From: Burkholderia savannae
GTDB lineage: Bacteria > Pseudomonadota > Gammaproteobacteria > Burkholderiales > Burkholderiaceae
Direction: 5' to 3'
DNA length: 64,000 nt
Assembly (NCBI RefSeq): GCF_001524445.2
Contig: NZ_CP013417.1
Location: 682,001-746,000 of the forward strand
A program made the translations under genes and the position numbers. This document shows, piece by piece, positions 19,283-28,791 of the stretch (positions within the stretch are counted from its first letter, which is position 1; each line of letters opens with the position of its first letter). The notes beneath the pieces were generated by a model, which was given only the letters and a program-made list of their open reading frames with translations, was not told where the DNA came from and searched no databases.

Positions 19283-20310
19283 AACGAAGCGCTGCTTCGC
19301 CCGGCGCGGCGCGCGCGCACGCCGCCCGCACGCTGTCGTTCGCGACGGCCGCGATGATCGCCGCCGCTGCGACGACGGGCGATGCGATCGCCTTTCCGGT
19401 GACGGTGCGCAGCTGCGATCGCGACGTGACGTTCGAGCGCGCGCCCGCGCGCGCCGTGAGCAACGACGCGAACCTGACCGAGATGATGATCGCGCTCGGC
19501 CTGAAGAGCCGGATGGCGGGCTACACCGGCATCGCCGGCTGGAAGACCGGCAATGCGCGGCTGCGCGCGGCGCTCGCGGGCGTGCCCGAGCTCGCGACGC
19601 ACTATCCGTCGCTCGAGGCGCTTATCGACGCGCGCGCGGATTTCTACTTCGCCGGCTGGGGCTACGGGATGAATCCGGGCGGCCCGGTCACGCCCGCGTC
19701 GCTCGAACGATTCGGCATCCGAACGTACGAGCTGAGCGAGTCGTGCTCGGACGTGATGCGCCGGCCGCCCGCGTCGTTCGACGACGTCTATCGCGATCTG
19801 ACGAACCTCGGCCGGATCTTCGGCGTCGACGCGCGCGCGGCGCAGGTCGTCGGCGCGATGCGCGCGCGCATCGACGCGGTGCGCCGCGCGCTCGCGGGGG
19901 CGGGCGCGGCGCGCGGAAAGGCGCCGCCGCGCGTGTTCGTCTACGACAGCGGCACCGACAAGCCGCTGACGGCCGGCGCGCTCGCGATGCCGAACGCGCT
20001 GATCGCGGCGGCGGGCGGACGCAACGTGATGGACGACGTGCCGCGCAGCTGGACGCAGGTCGGCTGGGAGAGCGTCGTCGCGCGCAATCCGCAGGCGATC
20101 GTGATCGTCGACTATTCGGCGGTGACGGCCGAGCAGAAGAAGCGGTTCCTGCTGAGCCAGCCGGCGCTCGCGCAAGTGGACGCGATACGCGCGCGCCGCT
20201 TCATCGTGATTCCGTACGATGCGGCGACGCCCGGCGTCGAGAACGCGACGGCCGTCGAGACGATCGCGCGCGGCCTGCATCCGGACGCGTTCGCGAGGGC
20301 GGCGCGATGA
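19276..20310 (+). CDS. Periplasmic substrate-binding protein of FepB/BtuF (class III) type
   Basis: This binding protein of 344 residues has an N-terminal signal region (RTLSFATAAMIAAAATTGDA). The mature part shows the class III pattern for siderophore, haem or B12 carriers: RAVSNDANLTEMMIALGLK, YPSLEALIDARADFYFAGW and VVARNPQAIVIVDYSAVTAE. It delivers the ligand to the FecCD-type permease encoded next, with which it overlaps by 4 bases (ATGA). A GGAGG ribosome site lies within the end of the ATPase gene. Confidence 0.88.
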   Translation: MLKRSAASPGAARAHAARTLSFATAAMIAAAATTGDAIAFPVTVRSCDRDVTFERAPARAVSNDANLTEMMIALGLKSRMAGYTGIAGWKTGNARLRAALAGVPELATHYPSLEALIDARADFYFAGWGYGMNPGGPVTPASLERFGIRTYELSESCSDVMRRPPASFDDVYRDLTNLGRIFGVDARAAQVVGAMRARIDAVRRALAGAGAARGKAPPRVFVYDSGTDKPLTAGALAMPNALIAAAGGRNVMDDVPRSWTQVGWESVVARNPQAIVIVDYSAVTAEQKKRFLLSQPALAQVDAIRARRFIVIPYDAATPGVENATAVETIARGLHPDAFARAAR

Positions 20311-21386
20311 GCGACGCGACGATCGTCGATGCATCGCATGGGTCTGCCGCATCGAGCGGCCGCCGATGGCGCGCGCGGCTCGTGCTGCCCGCGCTCGCGG
20401 CGCTCGTCGCGAGCTCGATCGTCGCCGCGGTCGCGCTCGGCGCGACACCGATCGCGCCGGCGCGCGTCGTCGCGATCGTCGCCGCGCACGTGGCCGATCT
20501 GCTGCGCATCGATGCGCTCGCGCCGCACGGCGCGTCGATCGCCGAAGACAGCATCGTCTGGCAGATCCGGCTGCCGCGCGCGCTGCTCGCGGCGCTCGTC
20601 GGCGCGACGCTCGCGATGGTCGGCGTCGCGTTGCAGGCGGCGACCGCGAACCGGCTCGCCGATCCGCATCTGCTCGGCGTGAGCTCGGGCGCGATGCTCG
20701 GCGCGGTCGCGGCGACGCTCGGCTTCGGCGCGGCGTTCGGGCCGCTCACGCTGTCGTTCGCGGCGTTCGCGGGCGCGCTCGCCGCAACCGCGCTCGTGAT
20801 CGCGCTCGCGTACCGGCGCGGCCGGCTCGAATCGGATCGCCTGCTGCTCGCGGGCATCGCGGTGTCGTTCGTGATGACCGCGGTCGCGAACCTGCTGCTG
20901 TATCTCGGCGATCCGCGCGCCGCGTCGTCGGTGCTGTTCTGGATGCTGGGCGGCGTCGGGCTCGCGCGCTGGGATCTGCTCGGCGCGCCCGCGTGCTGCG
21001 CGGCGCTCGCGGCGCTGCTGCTGTTCGCGCGTCGCCGCGAGCTGAACGCGCTGATGTCCGGCGACGTCGCGGCGGCCTCGCTCGGCGTGTCCGTCGCGCG
21101 GATGCGCCGCGAAGTGTTCGTGATCGCGTCGTTCGCGACGGGCGCGATGGTCGCCGTGAGCGGCGCGATCGGCTTCGTCGGGCTCGTGACGCCGCATCTG
21201 TGCCGGCGTCTCGTCGGCGCGGAGCACGGGCGGCTGCTGCCCGTCGCGGGGCTGAGCGGCGCGGCGCTGCTCGTGTGGGCCGACGTCGCCGCGCGCACGC
21301 TCGCCGCGCCGGAGGATCTGCCGATCGGGATCGTCACCGCGGCGCTCGGCAGTGCGTTTTTCATCGCGCTGATGCGGCGGCGGTGA
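20307..21386 (+). CDS. FecCD-family ABC transporter permease
   Basis: A 359-residue inner-membrane permease with about ten helices, of the family that imports iron chelates, haem and cobalamin. Family blocks include IVWQIRLPRALLAALVGATL, ADPHLLGVSSGAMLG, the ATPase-contacting GDVAAASLGVSVARMR, GAIGFVGLVTPHLCRRLVG and the C-terminal EDLPIGIVTAALGSAFF. It is the last intact gene of the operon. A broken partial copy of it lies 150 bases downstream. Confidence 0.92.
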   Translation: MSDATIVDASHGSAASSGRRWRARLVLPALAALVASSIVAAVALGATPIAPARVVAIVAAHVADLLRIDALAPHGASIAEDSIVWQIRLPRALLAALVGATLAMVGVALQAATANRLADPHLLGVSSGAMLGAVAATLGFGAAFGPLTLSFAAFAGALAATALVIALAYRRGRLESDRLLLAGIAVSFVMTAVANLLLYLGDPRAASSVLFWMLGGVGLARWDLLGAPACCAALAALLLFARRRELNALMSGDVAAASLGVSVARMRREVFVIASFATGAMVAVSGAIGFVGLVTPHLCRRLVGAEHGRLLPVAGLSGAALLVWADVAARTLAAPEDLPIGIVTAALGSAFFIALMRRR

Positions 21387-21535
21387 GCGAAGGCGTAGGC
21401 GAAGGCGTGGGCGTGGGCGCATGGGGCCGCGAATCGACGATTCGCGGTTCGGCGGGGAAGGCACGAAATTCAGTATATGAGGTCGCGACAAGATGCGATA
21501 AGGTCACGATAAGGTCGCGACAAACCCCTCATTGC

Positions 21536-21723
21536 TTGCTGGGCGGCGTCGAGTGCGCGCTGCGATTGGTGCGTGCTGGGATTGGCTCGGCGTGCCCGTG
21601 CGCGGAGCGGCGTTCGCGGTGCGGCTCCTCTTCGCGCATCGCCGCGGGCCGACCGCGCCGACGTTGGCAGACGTTGCCGCTGCGCTCAGCGGAGCGCTCT
21701 TCATCGCGCTGATTCGGCGGTGC
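21536..21723 (+). pseudogene. Decayed partial duplicate of the FecCD permease
   Basis: Two parts match the intact permease. WDWLGVPVRGAAFAVRLLFA then DVAAALSG corresponds to its WDLLGAPACCAALAALLLFA then DVAAASLG. ALSGALFIALIRR corresponds to its C-terminal ALGSAFFIALMRR. At DNA level 21679-21720 matches 21339-21380 in 35 of 42 bases. The 5' edge shares TGCTGGGCGGCGTCG but is shifted in frame, and about 90 codons between the two parts are missing. It cannot make a working permease. Confidence 0.65.
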
Positions 21724-21889
21724 GTGCGCGGTGCGATGGCGCGGGCGAGGGCCTTCGACGGATGCGTGCGCGACGTATCCGCGGGGCGTGCATCGTGTCG
21801 ATGCGATGCGGTCCGGCTGCTTGTCGGCGTTTCGCTCTGCGATGCATTCGTTGGCGAACGAGCGACGCGCGGAGTAACCATCGACGGCT

Positions 21890-21931
21890 CGATACCGATG
21901 CCGACGCCGATACCGATACCGATACCGACGG
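21890..21931. repeat. Hexanucleotide repeat CGATAC-like (7 units)
   Basis: Seven 6-bp units (CGATAC, CGATGC, CGACGC, three more CGATAC, CGACGG) lie 43 bases past the stop of the LysR gene. Interrupted units suggest slow decay. Confidence 0.8.
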
Positions 21932-21973
21932 CGTCGCGCATCACGCTCGCGCGGCACATTCGCCGCCGGCTCC

Positions 21974-22942
21974 TTACCGCCGCTTTCCCCGTACCGTCAA
22001 CGCCGCCGACACATCGCCCATCAGCGCGCTCAGCCAATCGACGTCGGTTGGCCGATCGGGCGCCGGATGCCGGAGCTGATAGCAGCGAATGCGCGGAAAC
22101 GGTACGGGCGGCTCGGCGACGACGAGCGGCAGCAGTTGCGCGTAATGGATCGCGAAGCGGCGCGTCGTCGTGAAGATCAGGTCCGACTGCAGCAGCACCT
22201 GCGGCACGAGCCCGAAGTACGGCAGCGTCGCGACGACGCGCCGCGCGATCTCCGCGCGCGCGAGGCCGATCTCGATCGCGTTGTGCCGCGCGCCGATGTA
22301 CGGCGCGGGCGCGAGATGCGCGGCGTTCGCGTACGCGTCGCGCGTGAGCGGCGCGCGCGCGAGCGGATGGTCGCGCCGCATCAGGCAGACGACGGAGTCC
22401 GAGAACAGATCGGTGCGCACGAAGCGCGGATCGGGCTTCGGCCAGTTGCCGATCACGAGATCGAGCGCGCCCGCATCGAGCGCGGCGGCGTGATCGAGCG
22501 ACGGATTCAGCGAATCGATTTCGAGCCGCGCGTGCGGCGCCGCCGCGCGAAAGCGCGCGATCAGCGTCGGCATGAAGAAGTCGTTCAGGTAATCCGGCGC
22601 GGCGATCCGGAACGTGCGGCGCGCGGTGTCCGGATCGAACGGGCCGTGCGGCGTCGCGACGAAGTCGATGTCGTGCAGCGCGCGCTCGGCGGCGCCGAGG
22701 AGCGACGCGCCGTACTCGGTCGGCACCATGCCCGTCTTGCCGCGCACGAGGAGCGGATCGCCGAGCGCGTCGCGCAGCTTGCGCAGCGCGGCGCTCACCG
22801 CGGGCTGGGTCTGGTTCAGGCGCAGCGCGGCCTGCGTCACGCTGCGCTCGACGAGCAGCGTGCGCAGCACGCGCACGAGCCACACGTCGAGCGACGCGGC
22901 GGGGTCTTGATCCCGTTGCATCTGCGGTGGGGAAGGCGGCAT
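21974..22942 (-). CDS. LysR-family transcriptional regulator
   Basis: The 322-residue LysR protein has its helix-turn-helix at residues 25-70 (RSVTQAALRLNQTQPAVSAA) and an effector domain resembling the NahR/NodD/LinR subgroup (FRIAAPDYLNDFFMPTLIAR). Members of this group often respond to aromatic compounds. It is encoded just downstream of the isomerase gene on the same strand, with 58 bases between, so it might share that transcript. Confidence 0.87.
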   Translation of the reverse strand: MPPSPPQMQRDQDPAASLDVWLVRVLRTLLVERSVTQAALRLNQTQPAVSAALRKLRDALGDPLLVRGKTGMVPTEYGASLLGAAERALHDIDFVATPHGPFDPDTARRTFRIAAPDYLNDFFMPTLIARFRAAAPHARLEIDSLNPSLDHAAALDAGALDLVIGNWPKPDPRFVRTDLFSDSVVCLMRRDHPLARAPLTRDAYANAAHLAPAPYIGARHNAIEIGLARAEIARRVVATLPYFGLVPQVLLQSDLIFTTTRRFAIHYAQLLPLVVAEPPVPFPRIRCYQLRHPAPDRPTDVDWLSALMGDVSAALTVRGKRR

Positions 22943-23000
22943 CAGGCGCAGGCGCAGGCGCGGCGCATCGCGCGGCCGCGGCGCGGCAAGCGGGGCGACG

Positions 23001-23639
23001 TCATGCGAATCCGGACGGCAGCGCGCTGATTCGTCTCACTTCGTCCGATTCGAGCCAGCTCGGCGTGCGCGCGCAGTAGAGCACCATCGGCAGCGCGTCC
23101 TCGCCCCAGAAGAGCTGGCGGTTCAGCCAGAAGGTCGGCACGCCGAACACGCCGAGGCTGATCGCGTCCTCGGTGTTGCGGCGCAGCTGCGCGAGCGTTT
23201 CGTCGGACGTGATGCGGTCGTCGTCGTGCGCGATGCCGACGCGGCCGCACAGCTCGGCGAAATTGTCGGGCGCCGTCGGGTCGCGCCCCTCGCGCCAGAC
23301 GAAGCGGAAGATCTCGCGGATCGCGTGGACGTCCGAATCGAGCGCGATCGCGAGCAGCAGCAGGCGCGTCGAATCGAACGGATGCGCGGGCGGCATCCTG
23401 AACGGGATGCCGAGCTGCTCCGCGCGAAAGAGCGCGTGCCGATAGGTGAAGACGCGCTTCGCGGGCACGTCGGACGCGGGGCGGTGGCCCCAGCGGCGAT
23501 GCATTTCGGCGAGCGCCACCGGCGTGAGCGCGAACGCGATGCCGGGCCACTTGCCGTGCTGCTCCAGCAGCAGATACGAGAACGGCGACAGGAAGTCGTA
23601 GAACCATATCGGCTGGGAGGCGTCGAGGCCGACGGTCAT
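23001..23639 (-). CDS. 2-hydroxychromene-2-carboxylate isomerase-like (DsbA/GST-kappa fold) protein
   Basis: A 212-residue thioredoxin-fold protein. The N-terminal motif IWFYDFLSPFSYLLLEQ carries the Ser expected in GST-kappa and hydroxychromene-carboxylate isomerase enzymes in place of the DsbA cysteines. GVFGVPTFWLNRQLFWGED is the glutathione/cis-Pro loop. The family performs glutathione-dependent isomerisation in naphthalene-type breakdown, but most Burkholderia copies have unknown substrates. The ATG at 23639 has an AGGAGA ribosome site 6-7 bases upstream. The neighbouring NahR-like LysR gene agrees with an aromatic-compound role. Confidence 0.85.
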   Translation of the reverse strand: MTVGLDASQPIWFYDFLSPFSYLLLEQHGKWPGIAFALTPVALAEMHRRWGHRPASDVPAKRVFTYRHALFRAEQLGIPFRMPPAHPFDSTRLLLLAIALDSDVHAIREIFRFVWREGRDPTAPDNFAELCGRVGIAHDDDRITSDETLAQLRRNTEDAISLGVFGVPTFWLNRQLFWGEDALPMVLYCARTPSWLESDEVRRISALPSGFA

Positions 23640-23736
23640 GGAGAGTCTCCTGAGGAAAAGGACGCAACGCGCGGCCCCGTTGTTCAATGTTACGCGGCGG
23701 CGCGGGCAAATGCAGCCGCCGCGACGGAATTTCGGC

Positions 23737-25173
23737 TCAAGCGCCGGTTGACGGAGGCGGGCTGCCGGCGGGCCTTGGCTGCGTTTGCGTTCGCGCGTCC
23801 GGCGCGGCGGGCGACGGCGTCTCGTGTTCGCGCGCGAGCAGCCGCTCGCGGACGAAGCCGATATGCTCGCGCAGCACGTAGAACTGGCCGGCGTACGCGA
23901 GCGGCATCTTCATCCGGTTGACCGATTCCTCGACGTCGTCGAGCTTGTCGAGCAGCTCGACGCGCTCCTGCGCGGTGTGCTCGCCGAGCGCGTTGCGCTC
24001 GAGCGCGATGAGCGCGCCGTACCAGCGGTAGATCCGCGAGCGCACGCGCCAGCCGTACAGCGCCGGCACGAGCCGCAGCCCCGGAATCAGCACGACGATG
24101 AGCGGCACGACGATGAAGAGCAGCCGGTCGACGAGGCTCGCGACCCAGAACGGCAGCTTCCGGTACAGGAACGTCTTGCCGGACTTGTAGTAGCGCGCGG
24201 CGTCGTCGGACAGCGGAAAGCTGCTGTGCGTGACGGAGGACGGGAACTCGCCCGCGCGCTGCAGGATCGTCGCGTGGCCGTGCACTTCGCGCGCGGCCTC
24301 GATGAGCAGGTCCGACAGCGCCGGATGCAGCGTGTCGCGCGCGATCAGCTCGACGGTCGGCGACAGCGTGTGGATGTCCGACGGCGGCAGGTTCGTGCCC
24401 GGATCGTAGACGCCCATCGGCAGCGTAATGTCGGTCAGGTACGGGAAGCGCCGCGTGTACGCCTCGGCCTGCGTAAACGAATAGAAATGCACGCCGGGCG
24501 CGCGGAACAGCTTCGCCATCACCGGAATCTGCGTCGAGTCGCCGGACAGGAACGCGGCGTCGATCCTGCCTTCGGTCAGCGCGCGCGCCGCGTCCTCGCC
24601 CGCGAGCGGCAGCAGCTCGGTCGAGCCGCCCGGCGCGATGCCGTTCATCTTCAGCAGCGCGAGGCCGAGCTCGTGCGCGCCCGCGCCCTCGGCTCCGAGC
24701 GCGAGCCGCTTGCCCTTGAACTGCGACAGCCGCTCGATCACGGGCCCGCGATAGAAGATCGCGAGCGGCACGTAGCCGACGCTGCCGAGCGACACGAGAT
24801 TCTCCTGCTTCTCCTTCTGCTCGATGCCGCTCTGGACGAAGCCGACGTCGACCTTCTGCGCCGGGTCCGACAGCCGCGCGAGATTTTCGGCCGAGCCTTC
24901 GGATTCGAGCACGTCGAGCGTCACGCCGTTCTTCGCGAGGATCTGCTTGTAGCGCTGCGCGGCGCGCCAGTTCGTGCTGCCGGGCGGGCCGGCCGAGATC
25001 GCGAGCGACGTCGGCGGCGCGGGCTGGATCAGCGCGATCGCGAGCCAGATCGCGGCGATCGACAGCGCGACGGTCGGTCCGATCGACATCGCGAGATCGC
25101 GCCACGACACCGCGACGAAACGGGCGACGATGCGGTGCGGCCGATGACGGCGGCGAGGTTGGTCTGGCTTCAT
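23737..25173 (-). CDS. TAXI-family TRAP solute-receptor-like protein, membrane-anchored
   Basis: This protein of 478 residues has a TAXI-type solute-binding domain between two membrane segments. TM1 is about residues 30-50 (SIGPTVALSIAAIWLAIALI). The binding domain follows (LAISAGPPGSTNWRAAQRYK, LGAEGAGAHELGLALLKM). TM2 is RLLFIVVPLIVVLIPGLRL, and a helical cytoplasmic tail contains a possible coiled coil (ERVELLDKLDDVEESVNRMK). Secreted TAXI receptors lack the anchor, and no TRAP permease is nearby, so a sensor or scaffold role is possible. The ATG at 25173 is chosen over a far upstream start in basic, low-complexity sequence. Confidence 0.82.
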   Translation of the reverse strand: MKPDQPRRRHRPHRIVARFVAVSWRDLAMSIGPTVALSIAAIWLAIALIQPAPPTSLAISAGPPGSTNWRAAQRYKQILAKNGVTLDVLESEGSAENLARLSDPAQKVDVGFVQSGIEQKEKQENLVSLGSVGYVPLAIFYRGPVIERLSQFKGKRLALGAEGAGAHELGLALLKMNGIAPGGSTELLPLAGEDAARALTEGRIDAAFLSGDSTQIPVMAKLFRAPGVHFYSFTQAEAYTRRFPYLTDITLPMGVYDPGTNLPPSDIHTLSPTVELIARDTLHPALSDLLIEAAREVHGHATILQRAGEFPSSVTHSSFPLSDDAARYYKSGKTFLYRKLPFWVASLVDRLLFIVVPLIVVLIPGLRLVPALYGWRVRSRIYRWYGALIALERNALGEHTAQERVELLDKLDDVEESVNRMKMPLAYAGQFYVLREHIGFVRERLLAREHETPSPAAPDARTQTQPRPAGSPPPSTGA

Positions 25174-25603
25174 GAGACTGACGGCTGGCGGTCTGTTCGC
25201 GGCGATGGTACCCGAGTTCGGCGGCTCTGCGGCGGCGCGCTGCGTCGCGCCGCGGCAAGAGAACTTGGCGCGCACGCGGACTGTGGATTACATTGTGCAG
25301 GGTGCCCGGGCGCGTGTTCATCTGTCGAACGCGTGCCCGGGCGCCGGCCGATGCGGCCGCATGCGCCGCAACGGCCGCGCCCGTCGTCGCGCAGCGTTCC
25401 GGCGCGGCGAGGCGCGCAGCGGACGGGTTCCGATCCGCCGCGCGCCGGTTCGCATCCGGCCCGATTCCCGGCCGGCGCACGTCCCGCATCATCTCGCGCA
25501 GCCGACGTGCGGCGTCGCGCGACGCCGCATCGCGGTCCGCTCGCGGACCGAGCATCGCCTGCTGTCGCGGTTCCCGTCGAAACCATCAGAATCAGGAGAA
25601 CGC
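25174..25603. other. Divergent intergenic region
   Basis: These 430 bases separate the divergent TAXI and BON genes. I see no gene or known regulatory motif. The frame in phase with the BON gene stays open but is arginine-rich and lacks family resemblance. Confidence 0.5.
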
Positions 25604-25972
25604 ATGAAATCGATCGTATCGAAGGCTGTCGCAGGCATGATCGTCGCGGCGCTCGCGTGCGGCAACGCATTTGCGCAGGCGAGCGAGCCCGCCGCGGCGG
25701 CGAGCGAACCCGCCGCCGCGACGAACGCGTCGAAGGCGGCCGCGAAGACCGCGCGCAAATCGAACCGCAAGCTCGGCTACGCGGTGCGCAAGGCGATCTC
25801 GAAGGTGAACGGCGTGAACGTGTCGAACATCACGGTGCGCGCGAAGGGCGGCGTCGTGACGCTCGAGGGATCGGTGCCGGATGCGTCGCAGATCGACAAG
25901 GCGGTCGAGGCCGCGAAAGGCGTGACGGGCGTCGCGTCGGTCAACAACAAGCTGTCCGTTCAGCCGCAGTGA
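25604..25972 (+). CDS. Secreted BON-domain protein
   Basis: The 122-residue product starts with a signal peptide (MKSIVSKAVAGMIVAALACG, cleavage after AFA). A short Ala/Pro-rich linker follows, then one BON domain (RKAISKVNGVNVSNITVRAK, GGVVTLEGSVPDASQIDKAV, GVTGVASVNNKL). BON domains, as in OsmY, are thought to bind phospholipid or other envelope surfaces, often under osmotic stress. An AGGAGA ribosome site lies just before the ATG. Confidence 0.9.
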   Translation: MKSIVSKAVAGMIVAALACGNAFAQASEPAAAASEPAAATNASKAAAKTARKSNRKLGYAVRKAISKVNGVNVSNITVRAKGGVVTLEGSVPDASQIDKAVEAAKGVTGVASVNNKLSVQPQ

Positions 25973-26085
25973 CGGCGATGCGCGGGCGGCGTCGCTGCGC
26001 CGCCCGCCGTGCGCGCCGGCCCGGCTCGGCGCGCGCCGCTCGACGATCGGGCGGCTAGAACCAATCAAGCTGACTAGGGGCAACA

Positions 26086-28185
26086 ATGACGACGATCAGG
26101 GGCGGATCGAAGCGCGCGTCGATGCTGGCGCTCGCGCTCTTCGGCAGCGTGCTGCTCGGCGCATGCCACGGCGACGATAACGCACAGGTGAACGTGCTGC
26201 CCGGCTTCGTTTCGGGCAGCGTGCGCACCACGGCCTTCGACGGCGTCAGCGACGATCTGCTGACGGCCGGCCTCGGCAAGACGGGCTTGGGCGGCGACAC
26301 GCGGCCCGGCTTCGCGAATCCGGCGCAGCCGACGGCGGCGGAGCTGCGGCGTCTCGCGATCTACTCGAACTACCGCGCGCTCGTCGACGTCACGCCGAAC
26401 GGCGGCTACGGGCGCTTCTGGGGGCCGAACGTCGATCTCGCCGGCAACGACACGCTCGGCGAAGGCAAGATCGCCGGCACCGAATATCTCGCGTACTCCG
26501 ACGACGGCACCGGCCGCAAGAACGTCACGCTGCTCGTGCAGGTGCCGGCGAGCTTCGATCCGGCGAATCCGTGCATCGTGACGGCGACGGCGTCGGGCTC
26601 GCGCGGCGTCTACGGCGCGATCGCGTCGGCGGGCGAATGGGGCTTGAAGCGCGGCTGCGCGGTCGCGTACAACGACAAGGGCGGCGGCAACGGCGCGCAC
26701 GAGATCGGCACGGGCCTCGTCACGCTGATCGACGGCACGCTCGCGAGCGCGGCGAGCGCCGGCAGCGCGAGCCTCTTCACCGCGAGCGAGTCGAGCGGCG
26801 CGCTCGCTTCGTTCAACAGCGCGTTTCCGAATCGCTACGCGTACAAGCACGCGCATTCTCAGCAGAACCCGGAGCAGGACTGGGGGCGCGTGACGCTGCA
26901 GGCGGTCGAGTTCGCGTACTGGGCGCTGAACCAGCAGTTCGGGCCCGTCGTCGAAGGCACGCGCCGCGGCATCCGCTACCGCCCGGGCGACATCACGACG
27001 ATCGCCGCGTCGGTCAGCAACGGCGGCGGCGCGGCGCTCGCGGCGGCCGAGCAGGATACGCGCGGCTGGATCACCGCGGTCGTCGTCGGCGAGCCGCAGA
27101 TCAACGTGCGCCTGAGCTCCGGCGTGACGGTCGAGCAGGGCGGCGTGCCCGTGCCGTCGTTCGGCCGGCCGCTCGCCGATTACGCGACGCTCGCGAACCT
27201 GCTGCAGCCGTGCGCGGCCGCGGCGCCCGCCGCGACGGGCGCGCCTTATCTCAGCGCGCTGCCGACGGGCGTCACGCAGTCGATCCGCATCCAGCGCTGC
27301 GCGACGCTCGCCGCGGCCGGGCTCGTGTCGGGCGCGGATACGCAGAGCCAGGCGAACGACGCGCTCGCGCAGCTTCACGCGGCCGGCTATCTCGCTGACT
27401 CGGACCTGCTGCAGGCGCCGATGTGGGATTCGCAGGCGACGCCGGCGATCGCGGTCACGTACGCGAACGCGTACACGCGCTCGCGCGTCAGCGACAACCT
27501 GTGCAACTTCAGTTTCGCGACGACGAACCCGGCGACGGGCGCCGTCGCCGCTCCCGCCACGTCGCCGATGACGAACCTGTTCGGCGCGGGCAACGGCGTG
27601 CCGCCGACGAACGGCATCAATCTCGTGTTCAACGGCGCGTCGGGCGGCGTCGACCACCGGCTCGCGACGCCGGACGCGAGCTTCGCGGGCGCGTTTTGCC
27701 TGCGTCAGCTCTGGAGCGCGAACCAGCTCGGCATCGGCGCGAACGTCGACGCGGTGCGCGTGAACGCGAACCTGCAGCACAAGCCGGCGATCATCGTGCA
27801 CGGCCGCAGCGACGCGCTCGTGCCCGTCAACCACGCGTCGCGCGCGTATGTCGCGCAGAACAGCGCGACCGAGGGCAACGCGAGCCAGCTGTCGTTCTAC
27901 GAAGTGACGAACGGCCAGCATTTCGACGCGTTCCTGCCCGTGCCCGGCTTCGACACGCGCTTCGTGCCCGTTCACTACTACGACGAGCAGGCGCTCAACC
28001 TGATGTGGAACCACCTGAAGAACGGCGCGCCGCTGCCGCCGTCGCAGGTGATTCGCACGGTGCCGCGCGGCGGCGTGCCGGGGGCCGCGCCCGCGCTGTC
28101 GACGGCGAATCTGCCACCCATCGTCCAGTCGCCCGGCGCGAACGCGATCACGGTGAGCGCGGGGGCGATCGACGTGCCGCTCTGA
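26086..28185 (+). CDS. D-(-)-3-hydroxybutyrate oligomer hydrolase, lipoprotein
   Basis: The 699-residue enzyme resembles 3HB-oligomer hydrolases, which split short 3-hydroxybutyrate oligomers from polyhydroxybutyrate breakdown. It begins with a lipoprotein signal, lipobox LLGAC with Cys27, followed by HGDD. A candidate nucleophile motif is SVSNGGGAAL, and the late segment HGRSDALVPVNHASRAY plus NGQHFDAF offers candidate Asp and His. The precursor signal implies export to the envelope rather than a cytoplasmic role. A strong terminator follows directly. Confidence 0.85.
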   Translation: MTTIRGGSKRASMLALALFGSVLLGACHGDDNAQVNVLPGFVSGSVRTTAFDGVSDDLLTAGLGKTGLGGDTRPGFANPAQPTAAELRRLAIYSNYRALVDVTPNGGYGRFWGPNVDLAGNDTLGEGKIAGTEYLAYSDDGTGRKNVTLLVQVPASFDPANPCIVTATASGSRGVYGAIASAGEWGLKRGCAVAYNDKGGGNGAHEIGTGLVTLIDGTLASAASAGSASLFTASESSGALASFNSAFPNRYAYKHAHSQQNPEQDWGRVTLQAVEFAYWALNQQFGPVVEGTRRGIRYRPGDITTIAASVSNGGGAALAAAEQDTRGWITAVVVGEPQINVRLSSGVTVEQGGVPVPSFGRPLADYATLANLLQPCAAAAPAATGAPYLSALPTGVTQSIRIQRCATLAAAGLVSGADTQSQANDALAQLHAAGYLADSDLLQAPMWDSQATPAIAVTYANAYTRSRVSDNLCNFSFATTNPATGAVAAPATSPMTNLFGAGNGVPPTNGINLVFNGASGGVDHRLATPDASFAGAFCLRQLWSANQLGIGANVDAVRVNANLQHKPAIIVHGRSDALVPVNHASRAYVAQNSATEGNASQLSFYEVTNGQHFDAFLPVPGFDTRFVPVHYYDEQALNLMWNHLKNGAPLPPSQVIRTVPRGGVPGAAPALSTANLPPIVQSPGANAITVSAGAIDVPL

Positions 28186-28216
28186 CGCGGCGTCGCACGC
28201 ACCTGATTGCCCGCGA

Positions 28217-28252
28217 CGGCCGGCCCGCACGTACGTGCGGCCGGCCGTTTTT
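28217..28252 (+). terminator. Strong Rho-independent terminator
   Basis: The arm CGGCCGGCCCGCACGT pairs with ACGTGCGGCCGGCCG, with one bulged C, and TTTTT follows at once. It lies 32 bases past the oligomer hydrolase stop. Confidence 0.85.
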
Positions 28253-28791
28253 CATTGGCGAACCGCATCGGCCGGATCGCCGCGATTCGTCATTTTTCCT
28301 GTAACAAATTCTTACTTTACGTTGCAGACCGGCGCTTCTAATATGCGCCGATATTTGCTCATATTTTTAAAAATTACATGTGACTAATATATTTCTGTTT
28401 CATTAATTAATCCTTTCTGGAATATTTTTCGGTCCTCGAAAAATCGGATTCCGTTGGCGGATGATGATTAATCGAAAATCGGGTGGGGATTATTTTTTGT
28501 AAAAGAACAATGCCCGCGGCCGCTTGGCTGCTGGCAGGGGGCGGGCTTGTCTGCTCGGAACGCAGGGGGCGTCCCGCGCGGTCGGCATTTCGATTGCCGA
28601 TTTTATTCTGGAGTTGATTCCAGTGCGTCGAACCGGAAATTCGAGCGGGTAAATAATTCCGTGCGCCAATGCTGCGCATGGCGAAAATGCTCGGGTGCGC
28701 GTCGCATAACGGTCGCATTCCAAGCGAGGAACGTCGATGAAATCATCCGTTTCAATCGGCGGAATTTATCGTTCTATTCGAGAGGGCAATA
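28253..28791. other. AT-rich intergenic region upstream of the S10 peptidase
   Basis: No gene was found in these 539 bases. The part 28300-28500 is markedly A/T-rich for this genome (for example TTTCATTAATTAATCC). Such leaders often hold promoters and sites for H-NS-like silencers; no specific site was recognised. Confidence 0.55.
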
